From positions 715,526 to 779,525 of the forward strand of contig CAJNDS010002191.1 of NCBI GenBank assembly GCA_905221605.1: 64,000 nt of DNA. Reading direction: 5' to 3'. The position numbers and the translations under genes are program-made. The notes beneath the pieces were generated by a model. That model saw nothing but the letters and a program-made list of their open reading frames with translations, did no database searches and had not been told where the DNA came from. Origin of the DNA: Symbiodinium natans (lineage: Eukaryota > Sar > Dinophyceae > Suessiales > Symbiodiniaceae). This document shows, piece by piece, positions 10,577 to 22,800 of the stretch (within the stretch, counting starts at the first letter, position 1; each line of letters begins with the position of its first letter).

Positions 10577-11170
10577 GTTTATAGGATTCTTAAGGGGGTT
10601 AGGGTTTAGGGGGTTCATGGGGGGGTAGGCACGTAGGGAACCCTTAGGGAAACGTTACATACCCCTCTTGAACCCGCCTGCCTTAAGAACCCTGTAAATG
10701 TTGGGTCCAAGGGGGGGGGGGAGGCGGTGGGGCGGTCTGAGGTCCCGCACTGGTTTAGGGCTCAAGGTTATGAAGTTATGAACCCCGAAGCCGCCAAGAC
10801 TGCGTAACCCTCAAGCCTGTTAAAACCCCGCATGCCCGAAGCCCTGGGGCATCTTATAGCCATGTTCGGAGGCTTGAGTTGGATGATGCGTGTCGGGTTT
10901 GGGGTTTAGGGCTTCGACTGAATACTTCGTGACCGGTGCCCCTTTGCGAACAAGCAACGCGAGGAGGGCTGGTGCCGCCCCTGGGAGCCGGTTCAGAAAT
11001 GGTTTAGGGCTTGGCGGGGGACATGTGTCCGCGGTCCCGCCAAGACCACGGGCCCTCATGACAAGAATCCGACCCCTAACTACAGGTGTGCAAACACACA
11101 CACAACGCAACTCAAAGTCTCGAGTTCACCTCTGGCCTCCCTTGAAGAGCGACCCTGGGCCCCTTTGCAG

Positions 11171-11236
11171 ACTTTACCAAGAGAAACCTGAAACCAAACA
11201 GATCTCAAGACAGCTCATGGAGCAGAAATCTACTGC
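11171..11236 (+). CDS. Candidate exon (strand uncertain)
   Basis: Acceptor GGGCCCCTTTGCAG, then LYQEKPETKQISRQLMEQKS in frame, running into CCCTGAACCCTAAACCC. The minus strand is also open with a GTAAAG donor. Confidence 0.3.
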
Positions 11237-12059
11237 CTGGACCCCTGAACCCTAAACCCTAAACCCTAAACCTCAAAAGGGTCCTGAAAGCAAAGCCCAA
11301 GCCCAAGGGTCCACGTCCAGGCCGCGGCCAGCTCCAGCCGGGTGTTGCCGCTGTTCAGTTGCTCATCCATCAGAACCTCCGGTGGGTGGAAGTGGGAACC
11401 CTGAACCCTGAACCCTAAACCCTGAACCCTAAGCACCCCCTCAAAATGTGATCTTAACAATATGACTATACTATTGTAGTTTATCGACTCATGGGTCCCA
11501 AAGCCTGAAGCGCCTGGCGGAGTCCTCTTTTGGACGTCTCGATTTTTGATGGTGGGGATCTGGGCGAGTGCACGTGGGACCCCTCCGCGTCGAAAGCCCC
11601 AGGGCTCATTCCCCTAAGCCTTGCACCCAGCTACACCCTTCTCAAACCCCCAAACCCTAAACATCCCTAAACCCCAAGCCCGAAACCTAAACGAGAGGCC
11701 TCAGCTCTAAACCGCCCGAAGCTGCGTCGTTGACAAGGGCAGGGATTGGGCTCCCAAGCCCACAAGGTTGATTCTTTAACGATACAAAAGGATGTAGGGC
11801 CTGTAGGGTTTAGGGCGATAATAAGCTTTAGGGTCTAGGGCCGAAGCTTTTTGGGTTTAGGGTTGACGCCCCCCTTCCCCTCACTTGCTACACTTCCCCG
11901 TGTGTAACTCTGCTGGGCTGAGGTCGGCACGAAGGGGTCGAAGGCAGGCTCCTTGGATAGGGACGACGGGACGAGGTTTACCTCTTTTTTTAAGCGGGTT
12001 TTAACAAGGGTCTGTGGGTTCTATCTGGGTTTTACAAGGTTTTAGAAGGGCTTCTTTAC

Positions 12060-12196
12060 CAGGAGAATGATCTTGCAGGTAGCCCATTGTGCTGAAAAAC
12101 TTCCAGCAAAACCCTCAGCCACGAGCTTTGGTGCATCAGGTGCAGGTGCCATGTATGCTGCGTTTCTTTTCGCTCCTGCTAGCTGGGCGAACCGAG
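12060..12196 (-). CDS. Candidate internal exon
   Basis: Acceptor CAAGCCCTTCCTGCAG, 137 nt open, including RFAQLAGAKRNAAYMAPAPD then APKLVAEGFAGSFSAQWATC, donor GTAAAG. Good codon use and splice signals; not recognised. Confidence 0.5.
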
Positions 12197-12357
12197 CTGC
12201 AGGAAGGGCTTGAGTTTGAGGCATCATGCGTAGGCGACAGCAATGAAACGAAACCTTGCTCCAGCCCTGGCAGAGGTAAGCAGCAAGCAACCTCCGCAAA
12301 GTCCTTACTAGCCCAGAACCCCGGAAATCAATTGAACACTACACGACACACGTATGT

Positions 12358-12409
12358 ATATATATATATGCATATGTACACACACACACACTGATTTATA
12401 TATATATAT

Positions 12410-12456
<47 letters not shown>

Positions 12457-12487
12457 TATATATACATATACATGTATATGTGTATAA
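12358..12487. repeat. CATATA microsatellite
   Basis: TATATATA followed by at least eight CATATA hexamers and a mixed tail, between two exon candidates. Confidence 0.95.
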
Positions 12488-12616
12488 ACTCTAAATTCGG
12501 GCTAGCGGCTCCCTGGGTCTCCGTCTCCTCCGTCACTCCAGGGGGTAGCTCGGCATCGATGGAGGCCCACGTGACCGGGTAGATGTTGATTGGAACCTCA
12601 TGCAGGGGATAGGATC
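12488..12616 (-). CDS. Candidate exon
   Basis: After AACAG the frame reads GSYPLHEVPINIYPVTWASI then DAELPPGVTEETETQGAAS. Downstream border unclear. Not recognised. Confidence 0.4.
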
Positions 12617-13017
12617 CTGTTCAAGGCCCCCCCCCACCCTACCTAGGATTATGGTGTCTCCGGCGTTGGGGCTTTGAGGGGTTGTGTGTTTAAAACAAGG
12701 TCTGAGGTTCTTTGGGTTTGGAGGGTTTGGGGTGCATTCCTTTTGGCATCTGGTTTCGCGACAATCCCAGGCGTTGGAAAATTCAGGCGCCCGAAGAGAA
12801 GTCTCAAGAAGAAGAAGAAGAAGAAGAAAAAGAAACATAGAAGGCCTGGATCCCTTCAGCTTGAAAGCTTGGCACCCCCAGTAGACATATTCTAGCAAAT
12901 CTACCCTTTTTGGGTCGGACGCTTTAGAAGGGAACTCTGAACCAACCAAAAAAGGCTAAAGAAGCCTCAGGGCCGCAGGCACCCCAGCCCTGACGCCCCA
13001 AGGCATCTGCACAACAG

Positions 13018-13098
13018 CCTGAAGCCCAAAGGCCCCCGAAAGCTGATCATTCCAGGGGAAGGCTTCCTTCGTTCGGGCCGCGGCTGTGCTCCCTTCAG
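13018..13098 (+). CDS. Low-confidence exon
   Basis: Acceptor CTGCACAACAG, frame LKPKGPRKLIIPGEGFLRSG, donor-like GTTTAT. Between 12620 and 14150 the rest is simple repeat (GAA at 12800-12835), telomere-like tracts and unassigned sequence; 13483-13600 is open in two plus frames. Confidence 0.25.
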
Positions 13099-14151
13099 GG
13101 TTTATAGGGGACAAATTATATGAAAATCATCAGCATGGAGGCCTAAACACTCTAAACCCCTAGACCCTATCAACCCGATGAACCCGATAACCCCCTAAAA
13201 ACCCTGTAGACCTTTATAAACCCTATAAACCCTTCCAAGCCGGGGATTAACCACCGACTCGTGCAGCAGAAACCCAAGGCCCCAAAACATCAACCCTGAA
13301 CTTTGAGATTCTAAGATTAAGCCTCTGGGGGGAGGGGGGAGGGGGGGGCTCTTGCTCAGGATAGACATCGGCAAAAGTCGCCGGACATGGATTTCGGAGT
13401 CTGTAGAGTGAATAATCATTGCCCGCCCTGAACCCTGAACCCTGAAGCCTGAAGACCCTAAACCCTACACCCAAAACTCTAAAGGCCCCTGAACCATGCG
13501 AGAAGCATTGAAGAGGACGGTGATCAGGTTGGCCCACTGTGCGTTACGGAGGCCTGCGCGGCGGCTTTGCCGCAGCAACCCAAAAAACTCGGAAGAAAGG
13601 CAACCCTAAACCCTTTTTGCTACTGGACTCAAGTCGAGCCAGATTTTCACCTCCCCTACACCCTAAATCCTAAACCCTCAATGTAGTAGGTCTGTTGTTG
13701 CTTCCGGGTGGCAGAAACATTGGAGGACAAGCCTTCCCTTAGTGTTCAGGGCTTGCCTGAGAGTAATTTCTCGTAATCTCTCTCTACCCTTTATGTTCAA
13801 GGTCCAGAAACCACACCATCATGTTTGGGTGGATATGTTTCCTTTTGCAATCAGATCCAGGCGAGTCTCGGGTTGCAAGACTGCTGCTTGTAAGCTTTGC
13901 CGTGGTGCTGTACAGGACGGACTTTCGCTTATAGGCATGTGAGTGCTGAATCGTTGCTTGGCCGAAATCCATCCGGCAGTCGAACTGCAGTCTTCCTTCG
14001 TTCGCATCGAAGCTACGAGGTTCGCCAACAACCTAGCAATGAAAAGGGCACCATCGTTTGTAGCTGATTAATTGGGGACCTAGCCTCCCTAGATACAAGG
14101 CTTCCTATCATGGTGGGGCTTTCGTGCGAACTCGCAAGGGCGCAAGGGTAT

Positions 14152-14292
14152 AAGGAGGGACCCTTAGAAGAGACCCTTTATCTTCTTCCCCTGTATAACC
14201 CCTATATCTACCTTAAATAGTCCCTATATAGCTAAGTAGCCCCCAAAGAACCCCTAAGTAACCCCTAAGGTCCCTCATAAGGGTCCTTCCTT
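14152..14292. mobile_element. Small foldback (MITE-like) element, 141 bp
   Basis: Arms of about 26 bp (AAGGAGGGACCCTTAGAAGA and inverse AAGGGTCCTTCCTT) flank an AT/CCCTA-rich centre. No coding capacity. Confidence 0.55.
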
Positions 14293-14314
14293 TCGGGCCT
14301 TAAAGATAAGCACG

Positions 14315-14407
14315 GAGCCTTTGAGACACCGCAGCGCCACCAGAAGGGACTTCACCAAGGAGGTCAACGCAATCCTGAAGTGGGGACAAGGGCCCTACAG
14401 GATCTGA
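14315..14407 (+). CDS. Candidate terminal exon
   Basis: Reads EPLRHRSATRRDFTKEVNAI then LKWGQGPYRI and TGA. Basic and helix-like; not recognised. Confidence 0.35.
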   Translation, partial: EPLRHRSATRRDFTKEVNAILKWGQGPYRI

Positions 14408-15387
14408 AAAGCCAGTAGCTGATATCTGATAGATTTTAGTGCTGGGGCTAAACTTCCCTACCCGGGGTAAAATTAAAATGGCCCAGCTACATTGGGCCCC
14501 TTCAAACCTGGCATGTTGCTTGGAAGCTTAAGCAGACCCACAGTCCTTGCAACCCTACACCTGCAACCCTACACCTTAGTTTGGGCAGCCAGGCTCTGTA
14601 ACACACTTCGAACTGCAGTGCGCGCACTCCACGAATCGTGGCTTTGCGGTACGAGTTTTTCTTGCCTCCTGCCTTGCTGAAGTGAAGTCCACTTTGCAGG
14701 GTCACTCACATTCGGGATTAGTAGGTGCTGTGATTCATGTTTGATGGTTCAGGGTTTACCTTCAGGGCCTCAAGGTCCTGGCATTTAGGGGCTGTGCTTT
14801 GTTGGGTGGAAAACGCTCGCAAAGCATTGCGTCACAGGGAGGGTGGATTGCCACAATTTGTTTAGGCTCGGCTCCAGGGTTTCAAACGTCGGACGCACTG
14901 CAGTGCCATCCAGGCAACTAAAGGCTCGCATAATGCACCCTCAACGCATGCACGTCTCATGTAGCATTCAGCACTGTTCACCCAAGAGTCCCAAAATCCT
15001 GCAGGAACCATAGAGGAGTAGCCTGCATTCGTTGAGGGTTCAGGCTATAGGGATGTAGGGTTTTTTGAAGTTTAGGGCTGCAGCAAGGGCACACCCTGCC
15101 CTGGTAAACCTTTGGCTGAGCTACCGCAACCCGAAAGAAGCCAGTGCTGAGGCCACCACGTTACAAGCTGCAACAAGGCGTAGTTGCTGACCTCAAAGGC
15201 TTTTGAACCCACCCTTTTTCGCCCTTCATTCTTCAATCCCGAAGCCTAACCTCAAGGTCTGCGGCGCCTTTCCCTGCAGGGCCCGAGTGTCCCCTGCACC
15301 CTTCAGCCTCCGAGGGTCTAAACTCCTTCAAGGCCCATGCCAAGAAGACAAGAACTCTCTCAAAAGGCGATGAGGCGAAGGTGTAGA

Positions 15388-15462
15388 TGGGTAGTTCTCT
15401 AAATAAGGGTCTCTTTTTGGGCCCCCATCTATAGCAAGGGAACCCTTGAAGAGAACTACCCA
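15388..15462. mobile_element. Small foldback element, 75 bp
   Basis: TGGGTAGTTCTCT (15388-15400) pairs perfectly with AGAGAACTACCCA (15450-15462), with further pairing of AAGGGT/ACCCTT inside. Confidence 0.5.
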
Positions 15463-15816
15463 CATTCGTTTACGCTTCCGAGGCCCCTGGGCGAAGCAAA
15501 AGCCGTGAGATTCTGAACCTCCAAGCGTCAACTTTTTAAGGGTTTAGGGTTTAGGGTTGAGGTTGCCGCCCAACCTTCGGGGCCTTAGCCATGTTAAGGG
15601 TATCAAAAATCATGAGGAGGCTACACTTTTTGGTCACCCTGCACACAAGAACCCTTTTCCACTTGCAGCCTGAGCCTAAGATGCTTCACGAAACAGGGTG
15701 CTTGAACCCTAAACCCCCAAATTATACTTCGGAGGGTCGAACGAGACGGAGCAGGGTTCAGGGTGTTGGGGGCTTGGAGGTTCACACTGCAACAGTGCTC
15801 CATGTGCCGAGCTGCA

Positions 15817-15905
15817 GCATACTCGCAGCCGCACAGGCAGTCAGCCTGGCGCTTGAAGATATCGGGGATCAGGGAGCTGCGAAATTGCGGATTATGCAAG
15901 TCTCG
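15817..15905 (+). CDS. Low-confidence exon
   Basis: Acceptor GCCGAGCTGCAG, then ILAAAQAVSLALEDIGDQGA then AKLRIMQ. No clear donor. Confidence 0.3.
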
Positions 15906-16387
15906 TGCAGGTCATACAGTTCTACTACAGCCGGACTCTCCCAGAAAACTCCCGTCTGAGAAACTGGGCCTCCAGGATCACGGGGTGAATGTCCTGACAA
16001 ATGGACAACTCACCGAGCGGAAGGGTCAGCACGCCGGAAAAGGGTTCTGCCAGCCAGTTCAGAGCCACGTAGTTCAATTTCGGTCATGGGACGTGACATA
16101 TTTTTTGCCACCCGCCATGTCTTCATTTGGTGTTTCGACTCTCACGACTGGCGCGTTTGGTGTCTAGGGTCACAGGGCCTAGGTTGAAACGGGTCCTCCC
16201 TACCTGGTTTGCCCCTCCCCGGGGTCAACTGGAAGGGATGAGTCCACAAAGGGAGGGAAGGAGATTTCTCCGGGCTCCCCAAAAGAAAATCCCCACGACT
16301 CGCCCGCAAGAAGCGACCCCCAAGTGAGTCCCCCAGCAGTCTAGGAGCTGATTTTTGAAGGCGGCGGGGGATGACGGGGGTCAACAG

Positions 16388-16490
16388 AAGAGGCGCAAAG
16401 TTTGCAGATACCAGGGTCCAAAAATCTCGAGCAACCTATGGTATTGACGCAGATCTGTACATGAACCGCATCTGGGTGGATAAGCCCTAA
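16388..16490 (+). CDS. Candidate terminal exon
   Basis: After GGTCAACAG the frame reads RGAKFADTRVQKSRATYGID then ADLYMNRIWVDKP and TAA. Convincing composition (DLYMNRIW), not recognised. Confidence 0.48.
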
Positions 16491-16615
16491 AAACATCGGC
16501 AAAAACGCTTAACACACACACACACACACACTCAGCCATTGGTCTGGGGGGCTCCTTGGAGTGGGTCAGCCCTGGCATGGACACCTTTCCTTTCGTCATC
16601 CAGGTCAGCGCATAC

Positions 16616-16687
16616 CTCTCGAGCTGCCACTTTGCAAGGCAGTCTCATCAACGGATCCGTGAGTCCCCTTTTGACGCTCACCACGGA
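16616..16687 (-). CDS. Candidate internal exon
   Basis: Acceptor GGCATTGCCCTCAG, 72 nt reading RGERQKGTHGSVDETALQSG then SSR, donor G|GTATGC. Phase is symmetric. Not recognised. Confidence 0.48.
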
Positions 16688-17989
16688 CTGAGGGCAATGC
16701 CGGGAATGCCTACTAGGACTGTTTTTGCAGCCCGCTTGAAGCATGGACCAACTGACGACGCCTTTTGCTCCTATGGAACTGCAATCTCGACTCTTCCGAG
16801 TTAAGCTGGATTACACGGGAGTCAAATCACCTCGTGATCCCTACATAATTATCACTCAAGCTGCCCAAAGCTGTCCCAGCATGCCCATTGTAATCACATG
16901 GCTTCCCATATATTTTAACGGACGCAGAGCCCCAAGAGTGTGGAGATCCTTGCCAACTATGTAGAACCCCATGTCCCAGCCGTGCACTGGAATGATAAAC
17001 CCTGGCCAATAAGAAGTGACAAGGTCATGCCAAACCTTAAGCCCTAGAAAACACCCACTACACGCTTCATGCACATGTGCTCTATGAGCATTGAGTCCAT
17101 GAAATACGTCTTCTGTTGTACAGTGCTGGCTGGGTAAACATTAGTCCCGAACCCCAAGACGAGGGCACCACGGTCGTAGTGCTCGGTATAGTAGCCTCTG
17201 CATCGCTCTGCTGGAAAAAGGCATGGTTTAGGGTTTAGAGTTTAGGGTTCAGGGTTTAAGGGTTAAGGGCTTAGGGATGGTGCAAAGCCCTACCTAAAGC
17301 AACACTTTGCCTTCGACAAGGAATTGCTTTCATACAAGCATTGTCACGGGATAAAGATTATCTAATGTAGGTTTTTCTGCCAAGCGCTCCCTGACGCATG
17401 TTTAGGTAACCTCATGACCAACAGGGTCTGGTCCTATTCTGTGTCTTCCCAACGGACTCAGCAATCAGCAATTCGACCGGGACCCGCCGTGTCTTAACAA
17501 AAGAGACTCTTTAGCCAATCCGTTCAAAGTGTTGTCTCTGCGCTGTCACATTGCTTGTCGTTGCTTGTTAGACAGCGGTACTTAATCTCGAGACGGCACC
17601 CACTGACCACATGCATTTTGCGACTGCCACATTTGTTGTTTTACATGGATATTCAGAGACCGTCAGGCAGTTGCATTTTGGGGGCCACCACCCTCTGTAT
17701 ACCTTCACGCACTCTTCATATACGTAAACGTTGCCATCAACTCCCTATCCTCAAAAAGTAAGCGGCATGATATGACTTTATTCCCCCGGTCATTGCACTG
17801 CTGTTAATAGTGGCCACTAGGAATTATATCGTTTCTGTATGTTCACATCCCCATCTTTTGGCTACGTACCAAAGATGCCGGTTTGCCACGGCTACTTTGC
17901 CTCGTAAACATTTCAGCTGCCAAGTGGCCACATAAGAAGCTGGACGAACAGGACGAGACCTCAGTCCAAACCCCCCGCACTCAGCCCTA

Positions 17990-18444
17990 AACCCTAAACC
18001 CTCAACCCTGCGCAACTCCCTGGGGTTCGTGGTTCCGAGCCCCGAGTTTCCCAAGCCCCTACTCTCACCAAACCCTGCGGAGGCGTGGCTGTAGATGGCG
18101 CAGACGATGCTTTGCACGAAGACCGCCGCTCGACTGAGTCCTTGAAGAAGTCGGGCTTTGGGGGTTTGTTTCTGGGCAGGCTTGGGAAGCCCCCTGCCGG
18201 CCGAGCTATGCACATCGGGGATCGCTTGGGGCCTTCAGCATATTCGGCTGTAGGTGTAGTGGTTGGGGTTGGGTCTGGACAGGGGGAGGTTCAGCTGCTT
18301 TTCCGAAACTATGCAAGGCTTGTGAGGCACAGGACTGGTCTGCCGACAAAAAGGACGCTCCTTCACAGCGCCTCTCAACTCTCAACCCATGAGCCCGCGG
18401 CGGATCGGATGAGTCACAAAGAGCGCCACGCAAATCGGGCTTAG
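17990..18444. other. Coding-like region open on both strands
   Basis: Minus: LLQGLSRAAVFVQSIVCAIY between AG and AG/GT signals. Plus: DGADDALHEDRRSTESLKKS. Both have reasonable codon use; I cannot choose. The rest of 16.7-19.76 kb holds short telomere-like tracts and no convincing exon. Confidence 0.3.
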
Positions 18445-19180
18445 CACAAAGACCGCGAGTCCTTGTAGCAAGCAAGGGCTGCCCTCACCCCGGTGCCCAG
18501 GCTCTACCAGCCGATGCCCGAAATTCTAAAACCTATTCCCCAGCTTTCAGCCTTGTTTAGAGTGAAACACAACATCCAGCATCTAAGCAAGCATGCCCCT
18601 GCAAAAAGCCAAAGAATGATTCCCGCGCCAGGGAATCCGATAACCCACCCCCCCAAAACCCTTTTCCTGCGAAGCCCTTCCTTGCGGAAGGGCTTGTTGG
18701 AAGCCTGTTGGAGTCACCGATTGTGACCGGGGGCAAACCCCCTTAAGCCCCTTAAGCCCTTAAGTCTTCTTTCTTCACCCCCTTAAGGCCCTTTCTTGCA
18801 CCCTAAAACCCCCTTAAGCCCCCCCGAGCCCAACCAGAGGGCACCCGAGGCTCCAAGGTTCCAGAGGATGAGGAGCGGTATGCCTAAGATGATGGCCCCA
18901 AGACACGACACACCAGGCACACACGCCTTTTTTCAGAGGGGCGTGGATAACATCAGTTAAGGAAAGAGATTCTTTGTGCTGCTGCCTCATGATATAGGTA
19001 CTCATGGCTGCGTAGGTGGATTTGTGCCGAACATGGGGCTGACGTGGAGGGTTCAAGGCTTACAAGGACTATGGATTTCAGCTGTGGGTTTCGGGTTGCG
19101 AGGCTAAGGAGCTAGGGTTGCCCGCAAAGCCAAAGCCCGAAGCCCTACTCATCCTTTCCCCCGATTATTCAACAAAGGCC

Positions 19181-19262
19181 CCTCCCCCCCCCTCCCCCCC
19201 CCCCCCCCCTCCCCCCCCCCCCTCCCCCCCCTCCCCCTCCCCCCCCCCCCTCCCCCCCCCTA
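19181..19262 (+). repeat. Long C-rich homopolymer tract
   Basis: About 80 bases of C runs broken by single T. Confidence 0.95.
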
Positions 19263-19767
19263 GAAACTCGAAATGCGTTTTTAAGATTAGGGGGATGTAT
19301 TTATCCATATGTCATCTTTTGGGATGGCGTTGCAGGGTTTAGGATTGGGCTTGGAGGCTTTTGAGACCCTGAACCCACCCCCCCCCCGCCAATTGGGAAT
19401 AGGTTTTCAAAGGTGGGGTCGGTTTCGGCAGGATTTTCCGGAAAGTGTTTTTTAGTAGTAGGGGTACGTTCAGTAAATGGGGGGAAGGGATTAGTAGAAG
19501 CTATATCAAGCTTTATTATGCGGTCGACCTCAGGGGGGGTTCCGGGGGGGTTCCCTGGACTTCCGCTTTGCAAGGGCGGAATCTTGGTGAATTCGTTCTG
19601 GGCACCCCACCTGGTTTAGGTTTCGGGCTTAGGGTTTAGCATCCCTTTTGTTTTTTGTTTAGCATCCCTAAACCCTCAACCCTCAACCCTAAACCCTATG
19701 TTGGATAAACCCTAAATCCTAAACCCTATGTTGGAAACACATCTGGCGGCCGCCTTTTTAACCGAAG

Positions 19768-19842
19768 TCAACCGAAGCGTTCGGCGATCCAGTCTGCCAC
19801 GTCTTCCAGCTCCTCGTCACAGGCGCTGTGGCCCATGTCTTC
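19768..19842 (-). CDS. APT exon 11 (catalytic His, stop)
   Basis: Encodes [20 protein letters not shown] and ends ERFG then TGA. The His in MGHS is the third triad residue; the acidic C-terminal helix is typical. Acceptor GAACAG follows a run of CCCTAAA repeats in the sense direction. Confidence 0.88.
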   Translation of the reverse strand, partial: EDMGHSACDEELEDVADWIAERFG

Positions 19843-22800
19843 CTGTTCTTTGGGTGTAGGGTTTAGGGTTTAGGGTTTAAGGTTTAGGGTTCAGGGTTCA
19901 GGGTTTAGGGTTTAGGGGTGCTTGAAACGCCTGGACTTTGTTGGCGGCTCAGACACGGGGAGTAACTTTCTGCTGATGGGCCTTCTTTCGGGATTTTGGG
20001 AGCCCCTACGGAAGGTGCAGGCATTGGGACCCTAAACCCTAAACCCCGAACCCCTAAAGCCAACCAAGCCCGAGCTGCGTAGATTCGCCAGTCCACCGAG
20101 ACGCCCGCCTCGTTCGGCAGATTTCGAGACTTTTGTGTTGGTTGGCAGGGAATGAGGGGGATGAGGGTGCCCTATGTACTCCCTTAAAGGGTAAAAATAG
20201 GGGGGATAACGAGGTACCCTATGTACTCCCTTAAAGGGTAAAAAATAGGGGGGGTAATGAGGTACCCTATATAATCCCTTAAAGGGTTAAAATAAGAGGA
20301 TGATGAGGTACCCGATATAAGCCCCTAAAAGGCAAGAATTGGTAAAAATTCTGGGGCCAACCAGGCTGGGCACCTCCTTGAGGCGATCCCGGCCTGCCTG
20401 AGCCCAACCGAGACGCACGACCTGTGCCCGGAGAGCTTTTGGGGTTTAGGGATGGTAGTTTAGGGTTTAGGGTTTAGGGTTTAGGGTTTCGGGCTCACGG
20501 TTCAGGATTTCGAGTGGGTTTTGGGATGCTTCCCCCGCGTTTCCCCCAGATTCACCCCCCTCCCCCTTTCTTCGTATGCCCTTGTGATGAAGATCCTCGA
20601 AGATAAAGAAAAACATGTGAAAGATCCACAATGGCTTTCCTATAGGCCATTTACCTAACCCCTTGTAAAATTACGCAGCTCTTTGTATCCTACACCTCTA
20701 TATATATATATATATGTATGTATATATATATACCCATATATATATATACATATACATATATGTATATCCCTCTCTCTCAGCTAGAAGCCTTACATAACCC
20801 TACCTTGGTGCACCACATCGTCGTTGTTTGGCATAAAAGAATTTGAGTCGAGTTGGCTGGCCCCCAGGCGCAGAGACAAAGCGTAAAAATAACAAGCATC
20901 CCCTCAGCCAGCGACCAAAAACTGTGCCATCCTTTTTCGGGGCATTAATAACAGGGTTTGGGGGGGGGGGGGGGGGTGTGCAGCTTAAATAGGGTTTATT
21001 TGGAAGCTGGCACTCGTGTTCACAAGAGGAAAAAAGGCCCCAAAACGTATACTTATTTACAAGAGCCAACTTCCAAATAGACCCTATTTTAGGTCCTAGG
21101 GGGGGTCCCAGGCCTGAATTAAATATGAAGGCCCCGATTTAAATATGAATATTTAATTCTGGAGCTTCATATTTAAATTATTTAATTCGGGCCCGGGAAT
21201 TAAATAATTTAAATAATTTAAATAATTTAAATAATTTAAATCCTGGAGGGGGGGGGGCGGGCCTCCTCCCGCAGGAGGAATTAAATAATTTAAATATGAA
21301 GGCCCCGAATTAAATATTAATATTTAATTCGGAGCCTTCATATTTAAATTATTTAATTCTTCCTGCGGGAGGAGGCCCGCCCCCCCCCCTCCAGGATTTA
21401 AATTATTTAAATTATTTAAATTTAAATTATTTAATTCCCGGGCCCGATTTAAATAATTTAAATATGAAGGCCACGATTTAAATATGAATATTTAATTCGG
21501 GAGCTTCATATTTAAATTATTTAATTCGGGCCCGGGAATTTAAAAATAATTTAAATCCTGGAGGGGGGGGGGCGGGCCTCCTCCCGCAGGAAGAATTAAA
21601 TAATTTAAATATGAAGGCCCCGAATTAAATATTAATATTTAATTCGGGGCCTTCATATTTAAATTATTTAATTCCTCCTGCGGGAGGAGGCCCGGCCCCC
21701 CCCCCTCCAGGATTTAAAATATTTAAATTATTTAAATTATTTAAATTATGTAAAGTATTTAAATTATTTAAATTATTTAAACTATTTAATTCCCGGGCCC
21801 GATTTAAATAATTTAAATATGAATTTAAATAATTTAAATATGAAGCTCCCGAATTAAATGTTCATATTTAAATCGTGGCCTTCATATTTAAATTATTTAA
21901 ATCGGGCCCGGGAATTAAATAATTTAAATAATTTAAATAATTTAAATATTTTAAATCCTGGAGGGGGGGGGGCCGGGCTTCCTCCCGCAGGAGGAATTAA
22001 ATAATTTAAATATGAAGGCCCCGAATTAAATATTCATATTTAAATCGGGGCCTTCATATTTAAATTATTTAATTCCTCCTGCGGGAGGGCCCCCTCAATC
22101 AGCTTCATCATCATCATCCTCATCCTCATCCGCTTCATTCATCCATCATCATTCTTCATATTTCTTATTTCATTTTCTTGGGGAGGAGGCCGGCCCCCCC
22201 CCCTCAGGATTTAACATATGATTAAGATCTATATTAACTTATTTAAACCTATTTAAATTCATTTACTTCCCGGGCCCGATTTGTTAATAATTTAAATACT
22301 TGAAGTCCATCCCGAATTAAATATTCATATTTAAATCGTGGCCTTCATATTTAAATTATTTAAATCGGGCCCGGGAATTAAATAATTTAAATAATTTAAA
22401 TAATTTAAATAATTTAAATAATTTAAATAATTTAAATCCGGGAGGGGGGGGGGGCCGGGCCTCCTTTTGCAGGAGGAATTAAATAATTTAAATATGAAGG
22501 CCCCGAATTAAATATTCATATTTAAATCGAGGCCTTCATATTTAAATTATTTAATTCCTCCTGGGGGAGGAGGCCCCCCCCCCCCCTCCAGGATTTAAAT
22601 TATTTAAATTATTTAAATTATTTAATTCCCGGGCCCGAATTAAATAATTTAAATATGAAGCTCCAGAATTAAATATTCATATTTAAATCGTGGCCTTCAT
22701 ATTTAAATTATTTAAATCGGGCCCGGGAATTAAATAATTTAAATAATTTAAATAATTTAAATAATTTAAATAATTTAAATAATTTAAATCCGGGAGGGGG

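Noticed and set aside
16743-17074. Membrane-protein-like minus ORF (segment GFYIVGKDLHTLGALRP)
   Set aside because: No splice borders, and the plus strand is equally open; evidence too thin.
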